Both the position numbers and the translations under genes were made by a program. Positions 23,491 through 36,800 of a stretch of DNA of 64,000 bases are shown here, one piece after another (within the stretch, counting starts at the first letter, position 1; each line of letters begins with the position of its first letter). The DNA is from Ceriagrion tenellum (taxonomy: Eukaryota > Arthropoda > Insecta > Odonata > Coenagrionidae), in contig OY720643.1 of assembly GCA_963169105.1 (NCBI GenBank), forward strand, positions 102,187,697 to 102,251,696, written 5' to 3'. A model generated the notes under the pieces. That model had not been told where the DNA came from, made no database searches, and saw only the letters and a list, made by a program, of their open reading frames with translations.

Positions 23491-24794
23491 TATTCTTTTA
23501 TTGTTCAAATGTCTTTTTCTCTTCTTATTTGCTAATATGCCTTACCCTGCCCTTCTATTCTTACTAATAATTGATCCTTCCTAGTGATTAAATATCCTTA
23601 AAACAAAAAATTCCAAACTTCCATCTTGTTTTACATCATTAGCTAATAATTGGTCATTTTTGTATATTAAAAACATTGAAATTTGGAGATTATATCGGTT
23701 TTTCTTCTATTTTAAGGCTTTAGAGTCCCCATTATCTCATGTAGTCCCTTGCATTTCAGTTCCGAATAACATCAAGATGACCTTTACAATGTGTCACTCC
23801 TCTTCAATCTTCGCTAACCAAGTCAAAGGTTTAGCAAAGAGCTTTCCATGACTACTACTGGATTCTAGGGTGAGAGGTGGGTCTCTTGAGCTCGTGATTG
23901 CAGGAATGCATCCGTTGGAAAAAGGTAATGCGATCTCGAAGTCTTAAAAGCACCTCTCGTGCCAGTCTTGGCATTTGATTTAGCTGTTTAACTCCAGTAC
24001 TTCTTTGCTCATGACCGACCGGCTCCTCGGTAGATGAAATTGATGGAATCAGACGTAACTTTGTAAAGCTTAACGACGTTTACCAGGACGAAAAGAAGCT
24101 ATACCTACTGTTACTATAAATTTCCTATTTTTTTCGAGAATTTCATTCCAATCCCAATTAAGTAGACGATATCTTTGACGCAATGACAGCTTTCGCTGGT
24201 TACTTTAGTATGACTTGTCAAAGTTACCTTGTTAGTATGATGAAAACAGCGAATTCGATTTGATCATTTAAACGTAAGATTTGAATTCCACTAAGTGTTT
24301 CTTCTAATTATTTCTCATAAGAATCCTCGACATCTCATCATGGTTATCTTCATAAATGATCGAGAGTTTGCGCAGGTGGTTCTAAACTTATTTGAATTTC
24401 ATTTTGATCTTGTTATCGGGCACCGTTAAATTTCTGTTACTATTCGAAGGTTATTGATTTTAGAGCAAATTCTTTATATTTTTAACCGTGATATTATGAC
24501 TACATGTAAGGAACGAACTCATTTTTGTCACGGGAACTTCTAACTTCGATTAAGTAGTTCCGTGATTATAAGTGCTATTAGTTCAAATCACTGGTAGAAT
24601 CTTGGCCGTGGTATTGCATTTTTGCTTGTTTGCTACTGTGTGACTATCCTGGTTTGGCCTGCCATGGCTCTCAGCGTCTAATCTTTTTCCCAATTAAGGT
24701 AATGAAACCTCGACTGCTGGCACACTGTCAAAACTCTGTTAACTCTTGTCAGGAGGTGAAATTCCACATACTTGCACTACATTTTACATATGCC
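23491..24794. other. No recognisable gene
   Basis: AT-rich sequence with nothing recognised. Confidence 0.45.
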
Positions 24795-24915
24795 ACCGAT
24801 GTTAATGAAGAGGAAAGTACATAGGAAGAGATACCAGGAGGTAAGGGAGCTAGTATTAGATAGGAAAGGGTGGAGGGCTGCAGTCAATCAATCTTAGGAT
24901 TAAATAACCAATGAT
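24795..24915 (+). pseudogene. LINE C-terminal tail fragment, sister of the 20.9-kb copy
   Basis: The plus strand reads MKRKVHRKRYQEVRELVLDRKGWRAA and then VNQS before a stop. The KV.RK.YQEVREL.LD segment is the same as in the 20860-21010 copy, and this copy keeps the end of the protein (GWRAAVNQS). Only the last 35 or so codons and a short 3' tail are present. Confidence 0.65.
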
Positions 24916-27900
24916 GAACGACCAGTGTTAGAAGAACTACTTGTATTTTGTGACTTATGAAATGCTCAGAGATCTAAGATGCTTAGTGAAAACATTCACA
25001 TCTCAGTAATAGTACTTTTAGGTTTGGAGTTAATTCTCAGAATCGTTCATATAACGCAACTTTCACTCGAATACCCCAGTATCTTACTATTTTTCCCATT
25101 ATTTCCACTTTTCACCCTATAATGGTCGTCCTATATTCTCAATAAATTTGTGAGCCGCAATAAAATATGTCCATCAAATTGAAAGTGAGTGACGGTGCGT
25201 AAGGAAACATTAGTCATTCGAGTGGATGGAATCATTTGAAACGGAAAACGTAAAGATGTTTCTGTAACTCTTTGAGTGCTCTGTGCATGCAGACAGTTTG
25301 CCTGTCACCAGTTAGAATTTTGCAAATGCTTGAAAGACAAATTTTGCAAAATTATGATTGATATTTTGGGAGGAATCCCATGTTATTTATAAATTTATTA
25401 CATAGAGGAGTAGAAAAGAGTTCAAACTGTAATGAGCAAAATTGATTTTCTTAAACAGGGGCCAGTTTTAGCATAGTTTGACAGTGAAGTCTGTTTGCAA
25501 TTAATAAACTTTGATTATATTGTTGCATAAGCAGCGCTGGCCTAAATATTTTGCTCATACCTCTAAAAATAAGTTTTATTATCTATATTGAATACAACCA
25601 CCAAATATTAATACCATATGTCACCTGATGATTAAGTTTTCCCCAAAATTTTATACTTTTTATGAGATAGACATCACGTATAAGCTTGCGACATTCTATG
25701 TTAATTTACTTAGCAATCTACGTATTGCTCGGAGAACGGATAGAAATCTCAGATGTCTGTTTCGTGACTCTTGACAACAAGGATTACACAACTCTTGCCT
25801 TACGTTAACTCTGTCCACGTGACTCTGTAATATGCAACATAATATAAGTTTTGCAATATTTTATGCACCCCACAGATACCATGATGATCAATGAGCCAGG
25901 AAATTGACGATAACTCAGGGAATTATACGCCTCTGAAAACTTATTTAGGAGTCAGAAAAGACTCCCGGTTAACCCGTGAACTCAATGTTGAGTATCTCTC
26001 TATCCACAGTAAGAATCATTTGTACCTCCACCGTGATTATTAAATCCTAGTTTTGCTTCATGGTCTATTAGTATTTGAGGGTCATTGGATGCTTGGAACA
26101 AATAAGGAAGTATTGAATCTACCTGGTCTGTATTTCCATCTCAGATGAAATTTGCCAGACCCTCAGTCAAACCCACCACCTACCAGTTTTCTAAGCTTGT
26201 AAGCGCACTAGATGCAAATGCTTCTTTTCTGATTCCGCTCCATCCTTCAAATTCCCCTTTTTGCAACAGATCGTCCTCTATAACTGACTGGATCACAAGT
26301 CTTTAATTTAAATTCTGCCCTGCTTTTCACATAGAAAAACGCATTACCCCGTAAAAAATTCGAATAAATAATCATCAACATGTCACCAAATTTCCTCCTT
26401 TTCTAGAACTGATCCCTAAAGACACCGCTTTCCATAACTAGACCTTCGACAACTGTTTCCCTCTTTCCATCATAGAAGCCCTTCCCGAAGCCGCCACTAA
26501 TGTTGACGTGAATACTCGTGAAATGGCTCAGATTTGGGTGATAAGGGCTTTTGAAAAGCCAGGGGTAAACCTATCCCACTAGTCACAAACATTAGCCTAG
26601 TAGCCAGCCATCTCTCTCTCTCCACCACTTCTTCCTCCTTCTTCTCTCCCGTTCTTTCCCTCCTTTTGGGAACTGAACATTCCTCTTCCGGCGACGAAGA
26701 CGACTTGATCGTTGAAGCGTTCAGTATTTCCTTATGAATGCCCTTTTTTGCGTGTATCTGTGTTTTAAGTATTTTAGTCATATTTTTAATGCACGTATGT
26801 GTGTGTTTATTTTCAACTTTATGCATAAGATTTCACTCGTTTTTGCTATTCAATCCGCAAAAAAGTTATCGATTAAATTATTTGAAAATTTGACCTTTTT
26901 TAGGCATCATTCATTATTCTGGCAGACTCTCAAATCGGCTCGAGAGATTCTTTCATCAAAAATAGACGAAGGCTTGGCACGTCCAAGTTATGTCTAGTAT
27001 GCTGAGAGTTGAAAAGCATATGTCAAGGCGGTTGGATAATACGGCAGAAAAAGTGTTTTCAGATCTCAGGAGTTTTCAGCTCAACGGTTGAATACTAGCA
27101 TAAAAAATCCTGTTGTCACCATTTCTCGCTTTTGAAAAAGAGCAATAGTTTATCGTTTTTCATACAGTTGATAGGAGTCATATCGGGAATTGACGAAAAG
27201 AAAAGTTTGTGGAAAAGAATCAATTTTCAACAAACTGCTGCTAGGTATTCTGTAGTGATGATTGTGAGTCATGAATAGAATACGCACTAACCATGGTCGA
27301 CTCCCCTCAAAAATAGAAAAAAACACCAGCCGCAAAATGTGATTTCGGAACAGAAAGACAAGACTTTATTGCACATAATAGAAGAATGCGGTATAAGATC
27401 AAGGTTGAAAATTCAACAATTTTTAGATGATAACTGAAGCCGTAAAAAACTTCATTGATAATGAAGATAAATATACGTAACTGTTAATGTAACCTACGTA
27501 TACGCTTTATCCTATAAATAATTTGTTATCTTTTTGAAATATAATTGATCCTAACGTGTAAAACTATATGACAGGTAAATGTAATTATGGGCAAACCGAC
27601 TGATGACTACGTCAATCGATAATCCTCCGCCATTGAAATTTCGAAAATTAAGTTTTCATAGAATTTTTGTTTTTACAATAGCCGGAGGATCTTCTTCTTA
27701 ACAAGCTACTTTGTAGGAAACGCCGTTTTTCCAAAAATACTCAAAAGTCCTCCCACATTGCCTACCCTCCACCGCCTGCATTACTCCCCATTAATTAAAA
27801 AAAAAATTTGTTAGTATCTCTTGAAATTTTTTTACTATTATTTGACCTTTAAAAAAAAAGATGACGTAATCATAGCGAGCAAAAGTGACCACTGATTTTT

Positions 27901-28777
27901 CTTTGTGAAAAATAGTTCATGCCAAATGACGCGAAATTGTTCTACGCTTTGATGAAGCTCAATAATGTAGGTGGTTTGCATATTATTGGACACACTGTAA
28001 TGTTCTTTAGTAGCTTTTTTAAGCATTGTATCTGATTTCGGTGAAACCATTGATTGCTATTTATTTTGTGTGAACGGTTGTACATTCAACTTGTGCCACT
28101 GTCCTGAATGGTAACATCTATTTGATTCTTATAACTATCTTACGCCATTACGCAGTGTTAAACGCTAATCTTTTGAGTAGCTTGTAAATGGCGTGTCCAT
28201 TGCGTCGAAACTGCTTTTGTTACACCGCCAAAAACATACTGGAAAATGGATGTGTCTACAAAGTCCCCACGCCAATCAAGGAAAAGTTTTCCAAGTTTCA
28301 CTCCTCTTCCTCCCCCAAAACACCAATAATATTCCGCTCGCGCAAAATGAGACGCTCTTAAATCACATTCGCTCGGTTCGGCTGGCAGTAAAAGGATATA
28401 CAAGAGAGGGTGTTTGGCACCGGTTATAGTGAAGCCGACCAAGCTCCAAGGCACCTCTTCTTTTTTTTTCATCCCGAGACCTTGGCCATCTATCAGCGAT
28501 ATACATCGCATGCGAACCAGTCATCGACGCATGCCAAAGAATTTTTGGAACAAGTTCCTCACAGACGATTGGGATTTCCACGCTTCAGCGTTATAAGAAC
28601 ATATCTAATACCAATGCGCTTCTCTATTTTTTATGGGGGCAAAGAACTCTCTAAATTGCGAGGCTCAGCAATGCTTATTATCCTTTTCCTCCATTTCTGC
28701 TTCTAGCTGCGGCTTTGTTTCGTAGCATGTTCTCATACCCTTTAAGTTTTCTTTCAAAAGGGTTTTTTTCTTTGAGA
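24916..28777. other. No recognisable gene
   Basis: AT-rich. A GC-richer patch at about 28180-28600 has overlapping open frames on both strands (up to 117 codons on minus) with no domain I recognise. Low-complexity CT-rich sequence at 26600-26660 explains the open frame there. Confidence 0.5.
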
Positions 28778-28890
28778 TTATATCGCGTCTCAATAAAAAC
28801 AAAAGGCGCGATAATGAATCTTTATTTCGTTACGTCGATGTTGATATCCAAAACGCGAACATGCATTGTTGCCCTGCAATATCTTTTCAT
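28778..28890. repeat. Diverged direct repeat, copy A
   Basis: The segment beginning GTCTCAATAAAAAC aligns with 29474-29580. GTCTCA.TAAA, AAAAGG, ATAATG and GATATCC.AAAC are shared in order, with an estimated two-thirds identity. It may be an old local duplication or two copies of an unnamed repeat. Confidence 0.4.
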
Positions 28891-29473
28891 TAAGTTGATT
28901 TTCCGTGGCTTTTTTTTGTAGTAGTTGATAAGCATTTCGAAGAAACAGTTTGTAATTTCCTGACTTATTGATTAACTGAGCCCAGTTTCGACATTCACAT
29001 CAACAACGCACCTTGCACGCAACAACGCGCAGGATAGATCCTTGATTGTATCCTTGCTCTTATCTGGGACGCAATATTATCTAAAAAATGGAATTAAATG
29101 CATTTGCCTGATTTGAAGAAGATTTGCCAGATTTTTAGGATAAACAGGGAGAAAATAAATGAGCATTGCTTGCCATCGCACAGTAAAAGGTAATGAATGC
29201 TCTTCAAACTGTACCTGTTCTTAAAAATCACCATTCCCACTTTTTAAAGAGTGAGTCGCAGTAACCACAGTGACGGAGATGTTCCTTTTGACTTGAAAAA
29301 CACTCTAATGTCCACAATTTTCAATTAACTGGTTGTTTTTGACATCATGACGTCATTCTCAAGTAGAATAAGAGTTAGTATTGTACTTGAGAACCGTTTA
29401 TACTAGCAGTAGCTCCTTATTCTGGCAATATGAGTTTAAATTCCTTTCTGTTTCTTAATCAGAGAAAATGTTC

Positions 29474-29580
29474 TGTCTCAGTAAAGAGAAAAGGCAAAAT
29501 AATGGACTTATCCTGTGCATTGTCACTATCGATATCCGAAACCCAAACGTCAATTGCTGCGTACTATTCTCAGTCACAGT
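29474..29580. repeat. Diverged direct repeat, copy B
   Basis: Partner of 28778-28890, about 0.7 kb downstream in the same orientation. The shared blocks are listed with copy A. It lies immediately left of the LINE insertion at 29607. Confidence 0.4.
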
Positions 29581-29756
29581 TCGTGAGCCTCGCTATGCAG
29601 AATTTGATATCTTAATTTACATATACATACATACCCATCACGCCGTTCCCTTCCGGGGTAGGCACAGTCAAGATGTTTCACTCATTAATACATAATTGTA
29701 CACCTAACTCTGCTTCAATAATTTCCTCCATACTGACCTTGCAAACCTCTTTTGCC

Positions 29757-30146
29757 TCATTTACCCCCATACACTGTTTCATACACGCCCTCCTGTTTTT
29801 TAAGACTCTTAATATTCCTCCTCCTAAGAATTTCCTCAACCACATTCAACCACAACTTTCTCAGCCTACCTCTACTTCTGACAACATTCATTCCACTCTT
29901 ATATATCTGTTTCGTTATTCGACTCTCATCCATTCTCTCAACATGGCCAAACCAACGAAGCACACTCCTTTCATACACGTCCAGTACTGGAGCATTTAAC
30001 CCACATTCATTCATGACCCACTCATTCCTGGCCCTATCCATCCTACTTTTTCCGTAAATACTCCTCAGATAATTCATACCCACGGCATTTAGTCTACTCT
30101 TATGTCCATCCTGACATACCCATGTTTCACTACCATATAGCAAAGT
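29757..30146 (-). pseudogene. LINE reverse-transcriptase C-terminal region, main segment
   Basis: On the minus strand the frame opens TLLYGSETWV at 30146, continues SRLNAVGMNYLRSIYGKSR and RARNEWVMNECG, then VLRWFGHVERMDESR near 29930, and ends with RSRGRLRKLWLNVVEE. These are the classic boxes of the tail of many arthropod LINE proteins. About 130 codons are open without a stop, so this copy is young compared with the other relics. The open frame seems to extend upstream to 30284, but those 46 codons are antisense to the inverted segment and do not belong to the protein. Confidence 0.85.
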
Positions 30147-30282
30147 GGAAAGAATACATGAGGAGATAAAGAGATGTGCAAATGCTGGAAGGAAAGTGGT
30201 AGGTAGCATGTGGAGCATATCAAGGAATGAGTGCTTGTCTAAGGAAGCGAAAATTTCCGTGTACGAAAGTGTACTTCTTCCC
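30147..30282 (+). pseudogene. Inverted 5' segment of the same LINE protein
   Basis: Read on the plus strand this segment gives RCANAGRKVVGSMWSIS and then SKEAKISVYESVLLP, ending exactly at the duplication. In intact relatives VLLP is followed directly by TLLYGSETW, which is where the minus-strand segment starts. The two segments are therefore neighbours in the parent element, now head-to-head, with no codon lost at the break. Confidence 0.85.
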
Positions 30283-30538
30283 ATATCTTAATTTGATCTT
30301 AAATACCCGATGCTGTTAGGAAAATTCTCTCATCGTTTTTTTTATTAAAGTGGTTACAAAATGGCATGGCGATAATAGGAAAATACACGCTAAATATTCG
30401 TAATCACGCCCCAGTTTTTTTTTATCGATAAACCATTCCTTGGACCGTGTGCCTTTGGAGGACATTTATGAGAGAAGTTACAGGTTCGTCTCCTGAGGAT
30501 ACTCACTGCACCCAGATAATTTGACTGAAATAGTAAAT

Positions 30539-30601
30539 GATCTCATAATACTTATAATAATCTCATAATACAGTATATATAATAATCTCATAATACAGTA
30601 G
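30539..30601. repeat. Short tandem repeat, three imperfect units
   Basis: ATCTCATAATAC recurs three times (about 30540, 30562 and 30587), separated by TATAATA-type spacers. This is local tandem duplication in AT-rich DNA. Confidence 0.75.
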
Positions 30602-33234
30602 ACATCGAGTCTGTTATTCCTGCTAGTCATGAAATAATAGTTTACTAAACACGTCCTTACAAAATCCTTGGCTTAAATGTATTTTCTGGTAGTAATTTTA
30701 GTACCAGGCGTATTTAGGGGAAAATCTATCGTTTTAGGAACGTTGGTGAGTTTTAAACGCAGAATTTTTAATTATTGCTAAGAAGAATCAAATGTTGTTT
30801 TGATTGCTACAATAGCCATGAAAAATAAAGTAGCCAGTGGAAATTGCAGTGTAATTAATTCTTTTTTAATTCCTACTAATTTAAATCATATGAGTAAGGT
30901 AGGTAACGTAATGTTTACAATACTATGTCTACTAATATGTCTACATGTTTACAATAAATGTAAATATGTAGACATATTATGACTGATTGTAGCGGTAGAA
31001 AGCGTTTTATAAGCGAAATTCAATGGTGCACAATAAAGAGGATAAATATGGATACATTACCTTTTATTACGTCTTTTTATTATTGGTGCGCACTAATGTT
31101 CTATACATTAAAGATAATTTATGTCATGTACCTTTTTGGAAAACGTGGTTCTTTTGTTTTTGCGACTGTAAATGTCTCCAATGCACTCCTTATCTAGAAG
31201 ATTCGTAATGTAGGACATAGGCTTTTCTTATCGTGGTGAAGAATGTTTCCAAAAATATTATGGAAATAACTTCATAGAAATATTTCTGAATGGCTGATAA
31301 AAAATATCTCTTGGTCACAGCCCATATTCTCGCTGCCTTTTGAAAAAAATGTTGGGAATATATTAATAGCAACGAGCCAAGCTGTATCTTTTTTTTAAGA
31401 AAGCAGATTTATTTTTCTTACGCAGTGACTTTATTTTTTCGCGCCAGTTATCTACTTTTTGTGTCCTTAATGGAACCATATTTCCGCTGAATCAGTCTCC
31501 AAATATCGATGTCTTTCTTTATTTCGCACTTTTTTATAGCTGCTGGGCGGATAACTATCTCAGTCATCCTTTCCATCTTCTGAGTCGAAAATTTCCACGC
31601 AATGGCGGAGCGATATTCAAAAATAACGATGGCAATTGTCATGGCATATCACTTCTATCCAGAGGCCTAGTGTGCTACAGTTTGCGAGACAAATGTGAAA
31701 TATAGAGATAATGATTTTGATCTTAGTTTTGGCGAACGAATGCCACGATGTTACCTTTTCGAACAATCTTCCAAATTCTTTTATCCAATTTTAGTTGCCT
31801 TGATGGCTCTTCATTTATTGGTTTTACTTTGACAACTATTGCTCACACCACGCAATTGCAAGTACTGCTTTAACTATCAATATTCTATGTAAATTAATAG
31901 GGTTTGGGAAATGAAAATTGTCGAAGTAATATTTTGTCTAGCTATGGACTAACTTTGAAAGTTGTAGTATATTTCGACTCAAGGATTGATATTAAGCACT
32001 TATTTGACCTTCTTCCAGAATATGGTTACACTTGCCCATTACAGTTGCGTAAAATTCTAGGTATACAATCATTGTGAGGGACAAAACATGGGAGAAAGTA
32101 TGGGTCACGCAAGGGACGCAGTATTCATTTATCTAGCTGTTTGTGAACTTATCTCAGGATGATAAAGATATTGTAGTTTTGTGGGAAGAAAGGTGTTTTT
32201 ACTCTGTAAAACCTCATGTTGAAATAGATCTCCATCAATTAGTACTAATCTCAAAAACTTTAAATTGAGTAAAACGTATAGCGCACTGAAAAATCGCAAT
32301 GATCATGAGGGAGTAATATGGACAAATTTAGGGCTTTACACGTTTGGTTTCAAGTCAAGTGAGGGGGTAGGTTTAATATTAATCGCGATAGCAGCAACAG
32401 TGCCCGAGCGCTAAGGTAATAGAGCATTTGGTAATTTAAGACTAAATGTGGATTCAGTGTTGAAAGAGATGAGATCTTCCAAATGCGGGAAACTGAAGGG
32501 AGCTCATGAGACGGAACAACTCCCTGCCTCCGACGTAAGAATTGCTCACGTCTCGCAAGTTTATACTAGATCAGTTTCAGCCTCAGCCAAACTATCCTGT
32601 ATTAGTATGCTTACTACTGTTTCTGATGCTAAAAGATAAAGGCAATATTGTCATCTTAGGCTGGACTTGCGTAATACGTTTATTTAATACTTTTAAAACA
32701 AACCTTTCTCTGGTATTCCTCCAGGATAGAGGCTCCCTATCTGCTGACGTTACGAAAAACGACTTTTTATTCATCTTTAGAGAATCAGAAGTTGTAGGTT
32801 TTGAACCCTATAATTCGTTTTCTTTCAGAAAGTAAGCGTTGGCTGTAGTTCAACATTTCTTGCTGGTTTAAGGACAAATATTTTGCTCATTTGAGGCTCG
32901 ATCATTTGAATATCGGCTAATTATCGGCTTATTATAATATCGCCTAAGCAATCTCCTGTGTCCATATTTTGCACCATTACTACTTTCTAAGTAAATTATT
33001 TTATTTCCTTAATACATGCTCTGCACATCTAAATGTAGAGGTGCTTGTTATCACAAAGAATAGGTGGAAAGGAAGGCTTGGGTAAAGCTAGTCTAAAGGA
33101 CCAAAGTAGTTCAGCTAATGAAATTTGTTGGATTTACTGACAATCAGGCGTTTATTAATGCATTATCAAAGTGACTAGTTGTGCTAGAAAACATTACAGG
33201 AAGCTCAGTATAAAAACAAATCCTTATAAAACAA
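30602..33234. other. No recognisable gene
   Basis: AT-rich sequence without domain-bearing frames or repeats that I recognise. Confidence 0.45.
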
Positions 33235-33800
33235 AAAATAATGAAACACTCCATGAAGAAAGGGAGGATAGTCTCATAAGTGGGAGGATAAAAAACAGAG
33301 CAAGAAGAGCAATTTAATTGCTTGGGTGATACGTTTGAAGGGAATGGACATAGTAGGAGATGCATAAGGAGGGAAGTATTAGCACTAGCGAAATAAGTGT
33401 TAAGGGAGCTAAAGATGGGAACCCTAGCTAAGGAAAGATTTAGCTGGTTAGAGCCGGATATGGATTGTAGCAATGTACGGGCTAAAACGTGGACACTGAG
33501 AAACCAGAATAAGTAGGAGGCGTTGTAAATGAGGGCGAGGGGAAAGATCGAGAAGGTGCGATGAACAGAAGGGAAGGCGAACGAGGAAGTGCTTGGCATA
33601 TCTGGTCAGGAAATGAAATTTCTGCATGAGATTAGGAGGCAAAGTAGTTTGTTGAAAGAGGTCTCTGAAAGGGTAGCCTTCGACCGCGAAGAAGGTGAGG
33701 ATACTGGTTAAACGCGGAAGAATGAGAAAGGGAATTGGCCATATGGACAAGATAAAGAACGGAAGTTCTTGCACTAAGATTAAGAAAGAAATGTTCTAAA
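33235..33800 (+). pseudogene. LINE reverse-transcriptase C-terminal relic
   Basis: One frame from about 33472 reads AKTWTLRNQNK, then ARGKIEKVR, KANEEVLGIS, EMKFLHEIRRQSSLL. It matches the ETWTLRK, RRIEKVRW, NEEVL and EIRRRQ boxes of LINE RT tails. Several stops sit where the family has Arg or Trp codons (for example TGA after EKVR), which fits CpG decay. The part before 33470 is too degraded to align by eye. Long open frames on the minus strand in this interval are shadows. Confidence 0.65.
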
Positions 33801-36800
33801 TAAACATGACCCTGCACATGTGAAACGCTTGAGGATTTTTATTCCCACCCCTTAACCAGTAGATTACTTTGATAATATAGAATATAAAGGGTAGCCTGGG
33901 TTGTTATCGCCGATTGGTACAGGTAGTCTACTAGATTTACCGCTTAGAATGCCGCCCTTTAGAGCGGGCTGTATTTCTCCGAAATATATTCCTCTGAGAA
34001 GGAAATGCGTCTCACTATTTTCTGTCAAATTCGGCACTTGCTTGTTTTAGCTCAACTCATTGTTCGTTTAAGGTTCAATGGTTTGATTTACTGCTGTAGT
34101 GTTGCCCTGTAGCACTCTTCCGTCCATCTTATTTTCGGGTGCGAAAATACCGTCTCACCGTTATAATTCCTTGAGTGGCGATCTATCATTCGCCGCTTCG
34201 TGGTTTTTTTCTGCGGGGGTCGTTCGTGCCGAAAAAATGTGGGGGTGAACGCCGGTGTTGGGAATGGGTGGAAAAAAACAACGAAAGAACTGAGAGCGAA
34301 TATTTCTCTTTGTGTCCTGTGGGTCGGTATGAGACGAGGGTGAGGAATAGGCGTCGTCCGATGCGGGCGCCCTTATGGGGAAGCCCTAGTGCCGAAAACG
34401 AGAATGGAATAACGATGTAGCGGCTCAACTAGGTTGAGCCCATATATATGTGTATATACATATATACTAGTATCGTATTGTCGGGGAAAATGCCTTTTAC
34501 TGTTAGCAGCAGGAGGAGAAAACACAATGTGTCCATGCAAAGTAGAATTTTAAGCGCATTACGCGTCGTGAATGATTCCCACGTTATGAGCCGTAATTCA
34601 CTTCCTGCAGCAGCTGCAAGCTGTTTGGTAGATACATATGCCATTTCTCATGGGGGACGGACTGAAGACAACTTTGCGGTCGTGTGTTAAAGTCGATGGC
34701 TCGTCGAGACGACAAAATTGGCGAACAATTGACAAATCTTTACTTCATTCAACATTTAGCAATTCAGCACTAATGTAATTACATCATTATCGCCAAGGGT
34801 ATTCTCCCACGGAAATATTCAGAGTATTACCCTGTTCGTGTTTTCCTAATTTGTGGATATTTTCTCAAAATTTAGCATTAAAAAACTATTGATGATGCTA
34901 GCTTGAATGCCTTGTACTCATTTTCATTATTTCTATCCTTCATACGGTGCTAAATTTCTATATTTATGCATCTTCCCCTCACTTTCGCAACTTACCCCCT
35001 TCTATCACTCTTTGAAAAGCATCTGTTTAGGACTGTGTCAAGTCTGATGACGTTATAACTTAGTTAAAATTTGACTTGTGGAATCTGTAAACTAATTATT
35101 ATATTACCATTCAAAGGGCATTAAATATGTTTTTCAAGGTTAAGAGCGGCATCTTTAATTGTTTTACAATTTAAGGTACATTTTGCTTAAGTCTCTTTCA
35201 AGAATAATTTCCCAATACTTTGAACATTTCAATGATGGAAATGGAATGTCATCAAAAGAAATTTCTGCTAAAATACAGCATTCGACCCCACAAGGCAACT
35301 TATAATTAATTTTCCTGGGAGTATTGAAGTATATTAACTTCCATTGAGCATCAGCGTCCATTTTAAGATACAGCGCGAGATCACTGAGAAATAATTGTCC
35401 CTATCTCAGCCGTGAAATTATTATTGTGAAAATTCTTAAAATACGTCAGATGGGTGGGCGGTGAATGCTGTTAATGGATTTATGCCTGATATATTAATAT
35501 ATCTTTATTATCAGTTATATTCAGGTATTGGTAATTAGTTTAATGTTATTGAATGAAAGAAGTGATTCCGTCTTTTATAATTATTTCGTTATTTTTAACA
35601 ATGGAAGAACATTGTGCTTTTGGTTATGAAGAAGCTAATGGATGCATTGAGTGGCCGTAATACACGTTATGTAATTTTTGAAAATACGTTAAATAGTTTG
35701 AAATAGTACTAGTTCTAGGTTTTAAGTAGAAATTTAAATTGATTTTGGCTAAATATTTGATAATATTTTCAGTGGTATCCTTGTTACATGAAAAATTCCT
35801 GAAAAAGTTATGTTTAGTTTTATAAAGTTTTCCCAAGATATTCTGTAGATTTGCATCGTCGAAGGATACTATGATTCTTGGGTTTGAATTTGTATATTGT
35901 TCGAATTATAAAGTGGTGTATTATTACTTTTTTATTCTTTAACCTCAGAAAATTAAATTTTTTTCAAAGCTCTTTCATTTTTTCCTGATTTTTTCACTCT
36001 AGCATTTGAATTTAATCTATTAAAAGCCGGACTCGCTTAATCCCCATGGTATGCTCTCTAACTAAAAAATTCATTCCTAATTTTCTCCCTGAAGGCTCTC
36101 TGGATGATGACCGGAGGTGTTCTCAAATGTTACGTAGTTTTTTGGGAACCAATTATAAAATTTACAATTCAATGTGAACTTTATAAGGCCATTTCAAGCC
36201 TGTGGCGCGTTTGTTGTGATAGATGGCAAAAGGGCTGTAGTTGCTACTGGGCTTGAACATTTTTGAAAAATTGGTGACATATGGTTGATTGATATGCGCA
36301 GATAGGAGTATGCTCTCTACTTGAGTGGTCTATCCGGCGCATTTTTATGTCATTTTCGGTGATTTTTCTTTCATCGTTGTTCGAATATCCCCGAGGAGTT
36401 TTCTATTCCCCCATATATTCATCTCCCCTTAGTACATCAATTTTCATTTCTCCATCCTCATCCACATGATTTACTAACTTGCGCCCATTCTATCTCCTTA
36501 AAGATAACGGTAGAAAACGGGAAGATTGCAAGGGTATATACGGAGGACTTCGAAAGCGCAGTGCGTGACGCCAGGGTTTGAGAGGGATATCCATCATTGC
36601 TTGTAAACCTTTAATGATAATGTTTCCATTTTATTTCTGGGAATTTTACATAAAGCGTTTACATTAATCTTACTTAGTTATAATGTTTACATGGGTCATT
36701 ATTAATGCCCGACCATGGTTATGGCTAATAATTGAAATTATTTATGTACAATAACTTAATATCAGTGTTACTATTTATTTCAAACATGGGGTATACTAGC

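Larger units (their letters stand above)
29607..30294 (-). mobile_element. LINE insertion with 12-bp target-site duplication and inverted 5' end
   Basis: ATATCTTAATTT at 29607-29618 recurs exactly at 30283-30294. The 664 bp between them are the 3' end of a non-LTR retrotransposon on the minus strand. It ends in a GTATGTATGTATATGT simple repeat right at the left duplication, as in LINE clades with microsatellite-like tails. The last 136 bp at the 5' side (30147-30282) are in the opposite orientation, as explained in the two protein entries. Duplication, tail and inversion all agree with target-primed reverse transcription with twin priming. Confidence 0.9.

Noticed and set aside
26497..26826. 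109-codon minus-strand frame rich in Glu, Lys and Arg
   Set aside because: The charged stretch comes from a CT-rich simple-sequence tract; no domain.
30147..30284. Apparent N-terminal extension (46 residues) of the minus-strand LINE frame
   Set aside because: This segment encodes the correct protein on the plus strand; the minus reading is an artefact of the inversion.
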